A stretch of DNA of 64,000 bases from Bacteroides rodentium JCM 16496 (GCF_000614125.1 NZ_BAKJ01000020.1:1-64000); one strand, 5' to 3'; counted from the first letter of the stretch, positions 1 through 9,189 are shown. The notes: a model not told the origin generated them from the sequence alone. Numbers and translations: made by a program.

Positions 1-68
1 CAAGGATACGTTAATGTTCGTAAACTTGGGTAAGATTTTATAAATATTGTTTGGAGAGGACTTAGAAT

Positions 69-1277
69 TCACCCTCTTCCCCCTTTCCAAATATTGATAA
101 TCTTCCTGCGTATGGCCAGCATATTCAGCAGTGATACGGCAAGGAACAGCAGGCAACCGGTCAATATACATGGAAGCAGTGACCCGCTTTCCAGTTGCGG
201 GAAGAGATTCCTGACTACTTCTATATAGTAACTGCGTACCCATGCCACGCAGCCGATGGCGAGGAACAGTACCAGTATATTCAGCCCTACTGTCAGTATA
301 TAATAAGGCGTGGCTACCCGCGTCGGGCTATATCCTATCAGCAGTAGGTTTTCCAGTTTTACCGTATTCTTCTGGAGAAGCAGGAAGATGCTCAGCATCA
401 GGATGTAGAATGACAGAATGCTGATGAACAATCCTACGCCCATGACGATAGCCGTAATGAGGCGCAGGAAATAAGTTGTCTTTCCGGCATCCAGATTGTT
501 GCCTTCGGTTTCGTAATTCTTTTGCTGGAAATAGTCGGTGATGGCTGTGTCGGTAGGATTCTTTACTTCCACAATCAGCCGGGACGGTTCCGCTTCTTTA
601 TCCGGTGCGAAATTCTTGTTGGCCCAGTCCATGAAGGATTGGGGAACGAGAATGGTATTCAGCCGGTTGGAGAATCCTACAATGTTGCCTTTATATTGTT
701 CCATACGTCCGTTGCCCCGCATCATCACATCCATCTGTACCAGGCTCATCAGGCCTTCGGAGAGTTTCGGCAGACTCCGGCTTTGTGCAAAGCCAAAGTT
801 ATAGAGGTTCAGATAATTGCGCGGAACGATGATGGGAATTACCCGGGTATCTTCATCAAAATGCCATTTGTCCAGACTGACATCCACATATTCGTCGGGT
901 ACAGACTCGAAAAACATCTCTGTCGACAAGCGGATACCGGCTTCCTGCATACCGAGTCCGGCAGAGACCTTGAACAAGGAAGGAGTGAACGCGCCTACTC
1001 CCTTGGTGAAAGGTTGGGCTTTCAGGTCTTTTATTTCATCTTTGGAGAAGGTATTGCTTTTCCCGGCAAAGCTGCCCAAAGTACTGATTTTCTTGGTAGC
1101 AATGATATAATCCTTCTTCATGAAACTGTCCCCTTCCGTAAAAACGGGAAGGACGTCACGATAGAATTGCACGCTCAGCAATACAATCATCATGCCGAAG
1201 AGATTGGCGAGGAAAAAGCCTGCCAACTGTCCGACACTGATGTGCTGACGGAGAAGTTTCCAAACAAGTCGGTTCAT
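69..1277 (-). CDS. ABC transporter permease (FtsX/MacB-like)
   Basis: Membrane subunit of an ABC transporter; the substrate is unknown. Of its 402 residues, a transmembrane helix lies at about 16-36, a large extracytoplasmic domain at about 50-265, and three more helices at about 270-303, 320-347 and 366-389. This one-plus-three layout with a big periplasmic loop is that of the FtsX/MacB permease fold. The ATPase gene lies 18 bp upstream on the same strand, so the two form one transporter operon. The family call rests on topology and the ATPase partner; MacB/LolCDE-like export or a mechanotransmission role are both possible. The reading frame is intact. Confidence 0.8.
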   Translation of the reverse strand: MNRLVWKLLRQHISVGQLAGFFLANLFGMMIVLLSVQFYRDVLPVFTEGDSFMKKDYIIATKKISTLGSFAGKSNTFSKDEIKDLKAQPFTKGVGAFTPSLFKVSAGLGMQEAGIRLSTEMFFESVPDEYVDVSLDKWHFDEDTRVIPIIVPRNYLNLYNFGFAQSRSLPKLSEGLMSLVQMDVMMRGNGRMEQYKGNIVGFSNRLNTILVPQSFMDWANKNFAPDKEAEPSRLIVEVKNPTDTAITDYFQQKNYETEGNNLDAGKTTYFLRLITAIVMGVGLFISILSFYILMLSIFLLLQKNTVKLENLLLIGYSPTRVATPYYILTVGLNILVLFLAIGCVAWVRSYYIEVVRNLFPQLESGSLLPCILTGCLLFLAVSLLNMLAIRRKIINIWKGGRG

Positions 1278-1295
1278 ATTAGCACATTAACACAT

Positions 1296-1939
1296 TTATA
1301 ATTGATAAATTTCGTCATACTCTAGTTCCAGATGCTTACCTATGGAAGTCACTATGATTCCCGCTTCTTGGCGGCTGGCTTCTTCTGTCAGCAGTCTGCC
1401 CATGATTGTTCCGTTCTCGTCATCCAGATGGCTGATGGGTTCGTCCAGGAAGATGAAGTCGAAAGGCTGGCAGAGGCTGCGGATAAAGGCGACTCTTTGT
1501 TGCTGGCCGAAAGATAGCTTTCCGGCTTTTTCGTTTACCTTGTCGGCAATGCCGATGGCTTCGAAGAGGGTAAGGACTTCTTTCCTTTTTTTGAAATTGG
1601 TAAGCCGGTTCTTCAGTTGTATGTTCTCGATGGCGGTAAGTTCGGGAAAGATACGCAACTCCTGAAAAAGAATGCTGAGAGAGTGTTTGCGTATATCTAT
1701 CCAGTCATTGACGGAGAGTGAACGGATATTGCGTTCATCAAAGTTGATGATTCCCTGATAATCGTGCCGATAGCCGTAAATATAGCTGCAGAGCGATGAC
1801 TTTCCGGTACCCGAAGCGGCTTCTATGAGATAACGTTTCCCTTTGTGGAACGTAATGTCCCGATGCCATACGTCTGAGATAATGGCATCACGGTCGCAAA
1901 CACTTGAGGTAGTGTTTGCCGTAGGTGAATCCTATTCAT
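1296..1939 (-). CDS. ABC transporter ATP-binding protein (frame break near 1895)
   Basis: ATPase partner of the adjacent permease, about 214 residues once the frame is restored. It starts at ATG 1939 (MNRIHLRQTLPQVFA) and must shift frame near 1895 to continue as DRDAIISDVWHRDITF. Further on come a Walker A (EAASGTGKSS), a Q-loop (LFQELRIFPELT), the ABC signature (LSFGQQQR) and Walker B (FIFLDEP). One G missing in GCG[G]ACC explains the break. With every catalytic motif kept downstream, I read this as a probable sequence error rather than a pseudogene. If the break is real, only a TTG-started fragment from 1658 without Walker A could be made. Confidence 0.8.
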
Positions 1940-1980
1940 GAGTGGTATTAATCCTTAATCTCTAATCCTTAATCCTTAAA

Positions 1981-3533
1981 TTACATTCCTGCAAACTGTT
2001 TGATGAAGTCCACAATCTGTTTCAACGCATTTACATCCTTATTCTTCAGTTGCAGGGTAACGGTTGCCTTGTCCTCGGTGCCGACAGCTTCCAGATACGA
2101 GATATTGCCGAGCAGCGAGTAATAGGTGCTATACTCTTGTCCGCCGAATCCAACAAGCAATTTTATAACGGGCAGGTCGAGTACGGCTTCCGCATTGATG
2201 ACAAAGGCTGTACGCTTGCCTTTCAGGCTGGAAGCGAAGTCAGTCTCTTTGGCAGACGGGTCGGCGGTCTTGCAGGCATTCTTATACAGCAGTTCGTCAT
2301 TGGTGGCGTACATCTGTTTGTCTCGTATGCCGAAGAATATGTTGATAGCGCGTGATTTATAGACATATTCATTCTCATTCAATTTCACGATGTCTTCGCC
2401 GCATTTCAGTCCCAGTTCGGACTTTTTCTCATAAAGGGCTTTCAGAGGAGCATCATTCTTTACGCTGGCATAGGCCAGGAAAGAAGGATTGCTGTTCATG
2501 GTTACATTGATAAGGCCTATGGTCAGGTCGTTGTGGAAAGCACTGAACAAGTCCTTCACTTCAGCGGCTTTGGTAATGGAGAAATCGTTGCGGAACTGCT
2601 CATTCTCTTGCAGCACATTGTAGAACTCCTCTCCATTGATACCTATGCTGAGCAGTGCCAGCGTAGATTTGGGGAAATATTTCAGGAATGTGTTTTCGAT
2701 GGGGCAAGTGCTTTTGGCCTGCTTTTCGAAGAGAGTTTTCAGTTCTGCATTCTCTGTATAGTTATCTATCTTCAGCTCAATTTTTCCTTTTTCGAAAGAG
2801 AGGCTTCCCAGCATCTTCAAGTCTTTCAAATCAATACTCTTGGATATTCCGTAATTCAGCGGATTGGCATAGGCACTCAGCAGACTGGAGGGAGTAATGA
2901 GCATGTTGATGTCTCCGTTCTGCTTTTGCATCTTCTTGAAAGCGGTATTGCTGTTGATACTGTTTTCTTCCGTCTGTTTCAGTAGGGCGGGAATTCCCTC
3001 CTTGACTTTTTCCAGTTGCGATGTGCCGGTGTAGTTCACCACCATAAGCGTGGTAGGAGTGAAAGCGAGTAGTGCCTGCTTGTTGATTTGTGCAAAGCTG
3101 TAACCGTCCGCTTCTGCCACGTGGCTGCTTATCTGTTCTTTCTCCGTAACTTCCAGTAGTTTCAGCAAGTCATCCTCGTTCTGAACTTTGGCTACCATTG
3201 TTGTGTAGGGGAACGAGGGAGCATTGAAGATATAGATGGGCGCATGAACGTCCACTCCCGATTTGGCAGGGTCTTTCAGTACAGCTCCAATTGCTGGAAA
3301 GTGGCTGCATTCATACCGCTTTTCAAGGCATCTGTCAGCTTTTGCAGAGCTTCTTTGTTCTCTTTGTCCTTTGTTCCGGCCTTGTCTGCCAATGATTTTA
3401 AATTGACAGCGATGACTTGCGAGGCATCGGAGGGAATCACATTGGTATATTCCGACTTTTTGGACGAACAAGCGCTTATCAGCACGATGAGCATTGCCAG
3501 TACTGAGAAGTGGAAGAATAGGTTCTTTTTCAT
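1981..3533 (-). CDS. DUF4836 family lipoprotein (frame break near 3288)
   Basis: Secreted lipoprotein of about 517 residues after frame repair; function unknown. The N-terminus is a lipoprotein signal ending ISACSS, with the lipidated Cys near residue 22. The rest resembles DUF4836, a Bacteroidales family of large outer-surface or periplasmic lipoproteins with a repeated alpha/beta layout. The frame from 3533 runs into a stop just after FQQLE, while the neighbouring frame continues AVLKDPAKSGVDVHAPIYIF; one missing base near 3288 restores continuity. It ends 42 bp before the ABC ATPase start and may share a transcript with rsmE, 22 bp upstream. Confidence 0.75.
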
Positions 3534-3555
3534 ATAGTTTTTGTTTTAGTGAGTA

Positions 3556-4253
3556 TCATTGATTCTGTAAGTTGAGGATGTGGCAGGCAACCAGTGCCGC
3601 CGTCTCTGTGCGCAGCTTGATTTTCCCAGGCTGATGGGGATAAACCCGTTTTCCGCCGCCTTCCGGACTTCCTCTTCGCTGAAGTCTCCTTCAGGACCGA
3701 TTAGTACGAGGGCGTCCTCTCCGGGATGTACCATATCCTTCAAAAGCGGTTTTTCGCCTTCATAACAGTGGGCGATGAATTTCTGACCCGGAAAAGGCTG
3801 TGTGATGAACTTGTTGAAGTCTGTCATCTCATTCAGTTGGGGGAGGCGTGCTTTGAGCGACTGTTTGATGGCGGAAACCAGTATTTTGGAGATGCGCTCC
3901 GTCTTGATGACTTTCCGTTCCGAGAAACGGCAGTTCAGGAATGTCAGTTCGTCAAACCCTATTTCCGTCGCTTTCTCGGCAAACCACTCTGTGCGATCCA
4001 TATTCTTGGTAGGCGCCATGGCAATGTGCAGATGACCTTTCCACAAGGGGGCTTGCGGAAGGGTTTCCAGGATATTCACCAGACAGCGCTTGTTTGTAGC
4101 CGTACTGATTTCGGCACGATAAAAGCAGCCTTTTCCGTCTGTCAGCATGACCTCGTCTCCAGCCTGCAAGCGCAAGACGCGTATGGCGTGTGCGGCTTCC
4201 TCTTCGGGCAGCTCTGCGTGGGCTTGTATGTCGGGGGTATAGAATACGTGCAT
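3556..4253 (-). CDS. rsmE: 16S rRNA (uracil-1498-N3)-methyltransferase RsmE (frame break near 3617)
   Basis: SPOUT-fold methyltransferase that methylates N3 of U1498 in 16S rRNA. A PUA-like N-terminus (HVFYTPDIQAHAELPEEEA) is followed by the SPOUT domain with MAPTKNMDRTEWFAEKATEIG and the SAM-binding knot LVLIGPEGDFSEEEV. Near 3617 the frame breaks just after ISLGKS. Restoring one G gives the expected knot tail RLRTETAALVACHILNLQNQ and a stop at 3556-3558, about 232 residues. As sequenced, the protein carries an unrelated tail ending at 3546. The start at 4253 lies 1 bp after the upstream gene's stop, implying translational coupling. Confidence 0.9.
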
Positions 4254-4254
4254 A

Positions 4255-4838
4255 TTACAAATTGTTCTTGAGTTGATTGATTTTGTCCCTTATTTGTGCG
4301 GCTCGTTCGTAGTCCTCTTCTTCGATAGCTTTCTGCAGGGCTGTCTTCAGTATGCCTATCGTGTCTTCCTGCAGCAGTTCGTCTTTGTCCGGTTCGCCGC
4401 CTCCCATCGGGTCGATGGAACCTTCGACGGTTTTCAGACATTCTGCTTCGAGGATGTCTTCGTAGACAAAGATAGGGGCATTCATGCGCAATGCCAGGGC
4501 AACGGCGTCGCTGGTACGCGCATCAATCCGGAGAATGGTTTCTTCGGCTTTCATATAAAGGTAAGAGTAGAATACTCCGTTGTCTACCTTATAGATAAGA
4601 ATACGCATTAGTTTTACACCCAGTATTTCAAGGACGGAAGCGAATAGGTTATGGGTCAGCGGACGGGGCGGTACAATACCTTTCATCTCGATGACCATAG
4701 CTTGTGCTTCGGTGGCACCTATAATAATCGGAAGCTGGCGCTCGCCGCCCGCTTCACCCAGTACCAGGGCATAGCGCCCGCTTGCGCCTGGCTGTTGGAA
4801 ATGTTTAGTACTTGTAATTCTATCTTTTTCTTATTCAT
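4255..4838 (-). CDS. Bifunctional nuclease (DUF151/BFN) domain protein with UVR motif (frame break near 4774)
   Basis: About 194 residues after repair. The BFN domain (RIDARTSDAVALALRMNAPIF) occupies the first two thirds; a C-terminal UVR-like helix (DYERAAQIRDKINQL), as in UvrB/UvrC/McsA, closes the protein. I chose ATG 4838 (MNKKKIELQVLNIS) rather than the internal GTG/ATG near 4698. The family's N-terminal strand is encoded upstream but in another frame, and one missing base near 4774 joins them into QAGAYALVLGEAGGERQLP. BFN proteins are reported to cleave single-stranded nucleic acid; the cellular role in Bacteroides is unknown. It overlaps nothing and sits 1 bp from rsmE. Confidence 0.8.
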
Positions 4839-4864
4839 ACCTGTTAAATCAACCTGATTCTCAA

Positions 4865-6121
4865 TCAGTTTTTCTCTATTTTCTCCGGATTATGTTTATA
4901 GCGGAATACTATTCCAAATAACAGACCAATGACTAAGGCATATCCTGCAAAGATAAACCATACCGGTGTCCAGTCGCGGCTTACCAGTCCTCCGCCTTCG
5001 GCATATACCGAGAAGGCATCCACCACGGCTCCGCTGGCATAACCTCCGATGATGGCTCCCACACCGTTCGTCATCATGAAGAACAAGCCTTGTGCGCTGG
5101 CACGGATACTGGGATGTGCCTCCATTTCTGTAAACAGCGAGCCCGATACATTGAAAAAGTCAAATGCCATGCCGTAGACTATCATCGAGAGAATGAGCAT
5201 CCAAAGTCCGCTTCCCGGGTCTCCGAGGGCGAAGAGCCCGAAACGGAATACCCATGCAAACATACTGATTAACATAACACGCTTGATTCCGAAATGTTTC
5301 AGGAAGAAGGGGATGGCAAGGATAAACAGCGTCTCACTCATTTGCGAGATGGAGAGCAGGATGACGGAGTGTTTCACACCGAATGAATCTGCATATTCCG
5401 GTATGGAAGCAAACGAGCCCAGGAAAAGGTCACCATAGGTGTTTGTTATTTGAAGGGCGGCTCCCAGCAACATGGAGAATAGGAAGAAGATGGCCATCTT
5501 CTTGCGCTTGAACAACACCAGTGCATCCAGTCCGAAAGCGGAGAGCATCGTTTTTCCTTCACTGCGCATGGGAGGGCAGGCAGGAAGGGTGAAGGCGTAA
5601 AGCCCCAGCATGGCTGCCGAGATGGCTGCCACATAGAGTTGTGCCGCACTTGCCTTGAACCCGGTAAGGTCCACAGCCCACATGGCACAAATAAAACCTA
5701 CCGTTCCCCATACACGGATGGGGGGGAAGTCTTTCACCAAATCCATTTTATATCTTTCCAGCGCATTGTAGGACACAGTGTTGGCCAGGGATAGTGTGGG
5801 CATATAAACAAGCATGTTGAGCAGCATGGCCCAGTACATGTGGGTGTACGTAGTGGCAGTGGAAGCATAAATCAGAGCACCGGCACCGATGAGGTGAAGT
5901 ATGCCGTAAAGGCGTTCGGCGTTTATCCATTTGTCGGCGATGATACCGGTCAGTCCGGGCATTATCAGTGAGGCTATACCCATGGTTGCAAAGATTGCTC
6001 CGATTTGTCCGCCTTCAAAATGTAACGTACCGCCCATGTAACCACCTAATGAAATCAGCCATGCTCCCCAAACGAAGAATTGCAGGAATTGCATGGCAGT
6101 GAGTCGGAATTTGATGCTCAT
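4865..6121 (-). CDS. MFS transporter, nucleoside:H+ symporter (NupG) family
   Basis: Inner-membrane permease of 418 residues with about twelve hydrophobic helices. The start MSIKFRLTAMQFLQFFVWG and the segment FPPIRVWGTVGFICAMW are typical of NupG/XapB-type nucleoside:proton symporters, which take up nucleosides with protons. A paired -33/-7 promoter lies 39 bp upstream. It is 26 bp from the next gene, so the rsmE block may be read from this promoter. The frame is intact. Specificity (nucleoside versus another solute) is inferred from family resemblance only. Confidence 0.8.
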   Translation of the reverse strand: MSIKFRLTAMQFLQFFVWGAWLISLGGYMGGTLHFEGGQIGAIFATMGIASLIMPGLTGIIADKWINAERLYGILHLIGAGALIYASTATTYTHMYWAMLLNMLVYMPTLSLANTVSYNALERYKMDLVKDFPPIRVWGTVGFICAMWAVDLTGFKASAAQLYVAAISAAMLGLYAFTLPACPPMRSEGKTMLSAFGLDALVLFKRKKMAIFFLFSMLLGAALQITNTYGDLFLGSFASIPEYADSFGVKHSVILLSISQMSETLFILAIPFFLKHFGIKRVMLISMFAWVFRFGLFALGDPGSGLWMLILSMIVYGMAFDFFNVSGSLFTEMEAHPSIRASAQGLFFMMTNGVGAIIGGYASGAVVDAFSVYAEGGGLVSRDWTPVWFIFAGYALVIGLLFGIVFRYKHNPEKIEKN

Positions 6122-6159
6122 AATATTAGCTTTTTATGTTTTGAACTATGTAATAGATG

Positions 6160-6190
6160 CAAATGTACAATGAGACAAGGAGAAAAACAA
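6160..6190 (-). promoter_or_regulatory. Bacteroides-type promoter of the MFS permease
   Basis: On the minus strand a -7 box TACATTTG (6167-6160) lies 20 bp after a -33 TTG (6190-6188). This matches the Bacteroides housekeeping sigma consensus TTG-N19-21-TAnnTTTG. Transcription would begin near 6153, giving a leader of about 30 nt before the ATG at 6121. Confidence 0.65.
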
Positions 6191-6258
6191 GTACTGTACG
6201 GCTTTTTCTTTCAATGAAAGGGATTAATATAGGGGTATATTGGGGAAGGAATGTATTA

Positions 6259-6328
6259 TAAAAAAAGAAGGGTATCTATCCCAGACACCCAATCTTTATT
6301 AACCTTAAATCTAATACCATGAAAAACA
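6259..6328 (-). ncRNA. Candidate small RNA with its own -7 box and terminator
   Basis: Between two minus-strand genes, an exact -7 box TATATTTG (minus strand, 6341-6334) is followed about 45 nt later by a textbook intrinsic terminator. The stem GGGTGTCT (6290-6283) pairs with AGATACCC (6277-6270) with one G-U pair, a 5-nt loop and a TTCTTTTTTT tail. No open frame of useful size lies between. The transcript would be about 65-70 nt. No -33 TTG is seen at 19-21 bp. I am not able to name the RNA; it could also be the remnant of a leader for the permease downstream, although the terminator argues for a separate transcript. Confidence 0.5.
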
Positions 6329-6436
6329 CAGTGCAAATATACACGGTTTATGTTATATAACATGCTATTTCGATATATTTCTGCTTTTTATTAACTCTAT
6401 TTAAGAAAAATGGGCCAATAAAGCCTGCTTTTTCCT

Positions 6437-7618
6437 CTATTCTACATATAGAACCAGCCCTTTCAGGTATTCTCCTTCCGGATGGTAGATGCTTACCGGG
6501 TGGTCGGCAGGTTGCGTCAGTTGGTGCAGGATGCGTACGCTGCGGTCGGACATGGCAGCGGCTGTAAACACGGCTGTGCGGAAGTTTTCTTTACTGACGG
6601 CTTGCGAGCACGAGAAAGTGAAAAGAATACCTCCGGGCTTGATTTTTTCGAAAGCCTTGACATTGAGTTTGCGGTAGCCTTGCAGGGCATTGCGCAGGGC
6701 ATCGCGGTGCTTGGCAAAAGCAGGAGGGTCAAGAACTATCAGGTCGTATTGGTCGCCCATGCGGTCCAGGTATTTGAAGGCATCTTCTGCATAGGCGGCA
6801 TGGCGGGTGTCACCCGGGAAGTTCAGTTCTATATTCTTGTTGGTCAAGTCGATGGCTTTGGCGGAGCTGTCCACGGAATGCACCAGTTTGGCGTCTCCAC
6901 GCATGGCATATACGGAGAAGCCGCCGGTATAGCAGAACATATTCAGTACGCTGCGGCCTTTGGCATAACGTTCCAGTAGCGAACGGTTCTCGCGTTGGTC
7001 TACGAAGAAACCGGTCTTTTGACCTTTCAGCCAGTCGATGTGGAACTTCAGGCCGTACTCCATGGCTACATTGTCTGTGCTGCCGCCTTTCAAGAAACCA
7101 TTCTCCGGATAGAGGTCGGCCTTGAAGGGAAGGGTCGTCTCCGATTTGTAATAGATATTGTCAATCTGGCTGCCCATCACTTCGGTAAGGGCGTCGGCAA
7201 TGGCCATGCGGTCGAGGTGCATGCCGGCAGAATGTGCCTGCATCACTGCGGTGCGGGCATAAATGTCGATAACCAGCCCCGGCAGGTTGTCTCCCTCCCC
7301 GTGCACCAGGCGATAGGTGTTGTTTGTCGGGTTTCCGGCTATGCCGATACTGCGGCGCATGTCGTATGCTATGCTGAGTTTGCGTTTCCAGAAGTCCGCA
7401 TTGATTTCTTCGTCTTGGCGGAAGGTCAGTACGCGTACGGCGATACTGCCAATCTGAAAATGCCCTTTGGCTATGAATTCCTTTTTGGAAGTATAGATTT
7501 CAACTACTTCCCCTTCTTCGGGTTCTCCGTCGAAATATGCGATGGCACCGGAAAACACCCACGGGTGAAAACGCTTTAATGACTCCTCTTTATTGGGTTT
7601 AAGGTATACTTTGTACAT
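6437..7618 (-). CDS. rlmI: Class I SAM-dependent rRNA methyltransferase (RlmI/YccW family)
   Basis: Of 393 residues: N-terminal PUA domain (about 1-75, VYLKPNKEESLKRFHPWVFS), a central segment ending YGLKFHIDWLKGQKTGFFVD, and a Rossmann-fold methyltransferase with SAM motif VLNMFCYTGGFSVYA and catalytic motif LIVLDPPAFAK. The family methylates a 23S rRNA cytosine (m5C1962 in E. coli). I place the start at ATG 7618 (MYKVYLKPN), where homology begins, not at the upstream codon near 7681. It is 49 bp from the exonuclease gene and probably last in the operon read from 8869-8899. Confidence 0.85.
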   Translation of the reverse strand: MYKVYLKPNKEESLKRFHPWVFSGAIAYFDGEPEEGEVVEIYTSKKEFIAKGHFQIGSIAVRVLTFRQDEEINADFWKRKLSIAYDMRRSIGIAGNPTNNTYRLVHGEGDNLPGLVIDIYARTAVMQAHSAGMHLDRMAIADALTEVMGSQIDNIYYKSETTLPFKADLYPENGFLKGGSTDNVAMEYGLKFHIDWLKGQKTGFFVDQRENRSLLERYAKGRSVLNMFCYTGGFSVYAMRGDAKLVHSVDSSAKAIDLTNKNIELNFPGDTRHAAYAEDAFKYLDRMGDQYDLIVLDPPAFAKHRDALRNALQGYRKLNVKAFEKIKPGGILFTFSCSQAVSKENFRTAVFTAAAMSDRSVRILHQLTQPADHPVSIYHPEGEYLKGLVLYVE

Positions 7619-7625
7619 ATATATA

Positions 7626-7666
7626 TAATGTGCTAATGTGATTAATGTGGTAATGTGGTAATGTGC
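7626..7666. repeat. Degenerate TAATGTG heptamer repeats
   Basis: Five close copies of TAATGTG, separated by one or two bases, fill most of the 49-bp gap between the exonuclease and rlmI genes. A related partner (GCACATTA) at 7675-7682 could pair with the first copy. Similar words sit in other gaps of this window, at about 1280-1297, 24752-24770 and 59586-59602. Confidence 0.55.
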
Positions 7667-7667
7667 A

Positions 7668-8291
7668 TCACATTGGCACATTACTATTAGCTTCTATTTC
7701 AAAATCTCCTGTCCGTTTCAGTTCTTGTAGCTTGTTGTAGATGTTGAGGCATGCCCAAGCATCGGTGGCGGCATACAGTTTCTGAGGTTCGGTCAAGGTT
7801 TCGGCTTCCCAGTTGGAAAGGCGTTGGCTTTTCGAAATCTTTTCTCCGAAGAGGATGGCGTATATCTTCTGCAGGCTTTTGTCCTGGATGCCGAAAGCGC
7901 GGACATATTCCTGCAATTCGATGCAGGCATGCTGTTCGAAGGGCGCGCGTTTGTGCAGCATCATGAAGTCGTCCCGCAAGGAAAGGCCTACTTTCGTTAC
8001 ACTCGGGTTTTCCAGCAATGTGATAACCGGCAGGGTCAGTCCCGTCAGGTTGAGACGGAACAGAAAGCAATGTTCCTCTGAGGAAATCTGCAGCAGGGCC
8101 ACCTTGTGTATCTGTCCTTTTGTGAACGACGGACGGGTTTCGCTGTCTATGCCCAGCAACGGGCAGGACTTCAGATAGGCGACTGCCTTCTCCGCTTCCC
8201 ACGGTGTCTGTACGACATGTATCTGTCCCGGAAAGGCGGCTTTGGGCAGGTCTTTCAGGATTTCTTTATCTATTGTTCTTTTGATAACCAT
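7668..8291 (-). CDS. 3'-5' exonuclease domain protein (RNase D-like, DEDDy)
   Basis: Of 207 residues. The DEDD exonuclease motifs are visible in order: LLGIDSETRPS (Exo I, D and E), VGLSLRDDFMMLH (Exo II) and KLYAATDAWACLNIY (Exo III, with Tyr in the YxxxD pattern of the DEDDy class). There is no HRDC or polymerase domain, so it is a stand-alone nuclease like the Werner-syndrome-type or RNase D minimal domain. It lies 3 bp after the DUF5063 gene, so they are almost certainly co-transcribed. Acts on RNA or DNA 3' ends; which one is unknown. Confidence 0.85.
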   Translation of the reverse strand: MVIKRTIDKEILKDLPKAAFPGQIHVVQTPWEAEKAVAYLKSCPLLGIDSETRPSFTKGQIHKVALLQISSEEHCFLFRLNLTGLTLPVITLLENPSVTKVGLSLRDDFMMLHKRAPFEQHACIELQEYVRAFGIQDKSLQKIYAILFGEKISKSQRLSNWEAETLTEPQKLYAATDAWACLNIYNKLQELKRTGDFEIEANSNVPM

Positions 8292-8294
8292 AAT

Positions 8295-8849
8295 TTAAAA
8301 TTCAAAGTCAGCGGTTTCTTCCTCTTCATCCTCGCCTTGCGCATACTTCACCTCGTGCAGGGCACGCAGGGTGTTGACAAGCTTCTGTCCCCAATGGAGG
8401 CGGAAGTTTTCCTGGCAGATGGCAAGCGAATCATTCATCGTCTCGTTGAAACCCAGCTGGAATACGAAGATAAAGTCCTTGATGTCCTGGTATATGTCGG
8501 CCAAGTCTTCGGAAATGTTCCTGGTGATGGGCTGGTCACTATACTTCATGTCGGATACGAATACGTCCAGGTAGTCGTCTTTCTCGGCCAGGATATTGGC
8601 GAGGTTCATGCGGAGTACCTCATAGGTCTCTTCGGTGACGAATGTTTCCGGTGCTTCGTCTCCTATGGTTTCGCACTCGGGCAGCATGGAGGCCTTCAGG
8701 TAGAGCAGCGGAAGTATTTTTAAGGAGGTATCGACGAACGCAGAACGTTTCACCCCTTCCGCTTGTTCCAGAAACTTGCAGAACTCAGCGGCTACGGTCA
8801 CAAACTCTACGGCATTCCGGTCGAATATCACTTGACTTTCTTTTTTCAT
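8295..8849 (-). CDS. DUF5063 domain-containing protein
   Basis: Cytosolic, acidic protein of 184 residues; function unknown. The start is set at ATG 8849 (MKKESQVIFDRNAVEFVTVA) because the upstream in-frame codon at 8882 would lie inside the promoter. The sequence is mostly predicted helix and ends in a run of acidic residues (GEDEEEETADFEF). The genetic neighbourhood (exonuclease then rRNA methyltransferase, all close together) hints at an RNA-related role, but nothing in the sequence proves it. Confidence 0.75.
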   Translation of the reverse strand: MKKESQVIFDRNAVEFVTVAAEFCKFLEQAEGVKRSAFVDTSLKILPLLYLKASMLPECETIGDEAPETFVTEETYEVLRMNLANILAEKDDYLDVFVSDMKYSDQPITRNISEDLADIYQDIKDFIFVFQLGFNETMNDSLAICQENFRLHWGQKLVNTLRALHEVKYAQGEDEEEETADFEF

Positions 8850-8868
8850 ATCTTCTTGATTTGAAACG

Positions 8869-8899
8869 CAAAGATAGCGCAAACCGAAAGTAGAAGCAA
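8869..8899 (-). promoter_or_regulatory. Bacteroides-type promoter of the DUF5063-exonuclease-rlmI operon
   Basis: On the minus strand, TATCTTTG (8876-8869) is preceded at exactly 20 bp by TTG (8899-8897), matching the Bacteroides consensus. The start site would fall near 8862, about 13 nt before the ATG at 8849. Confidence 0.65.
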
Positions 8900-8919
8900 A
8901 TTAATTGGCAGGATTCTTC

Positions 8920-9189
8920 TTTTTTCACTACATGATATTCTGTTCCTCTTGTCTTCCGGCGGCTGCCGCTGGGGTCTGTCAGCAGGGCCAGATGGTTGAC
9001 TTCAATCTGTACCAGTCCGTTGTAGGTTTTCAGGTATCTTTCCCCCTCTTTGCTGCGGGTATATTCTGCGGCAGGGCAGATTATCTTCTCCATCACGGTG
9101 TCGCTGGGCCATGTGCTGAATGTCTCTTTGCCGGTTTCACGAGCGGTGCGTATAAGGGTAAGTTTCTTATTTTTTATTCTGGCTGTACG
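8920..9189 (-). other. Unassigned open frame or gene remnant after the GH2 gene
   Basis: A minus-strand frame stays open from 9189 to beyond 8920 and reads like protein (for example ICPAAEYTRSKEGERYLKTY and NGLVQIEVNHLALLTDPSG), unlike the low-complexity text of real spacers. There is no ATG until 9096, and the frame then runs on into the DUF5063 promoter and start, which a real gene would not do. It may be the tail of a decayed gene or a chance open frame. I do not recognise a family. Confidence 0.3.

Noticed and set aside
6319..6360. 13-codon frame MKNTVQIYTVYVI on the plus strand
   Set aside because: Its start lies within the antisense -7 box and small-RNA region. No plus-strand promoter or ribosome site is evident, so the minus-strand RNA explains the sequence better.
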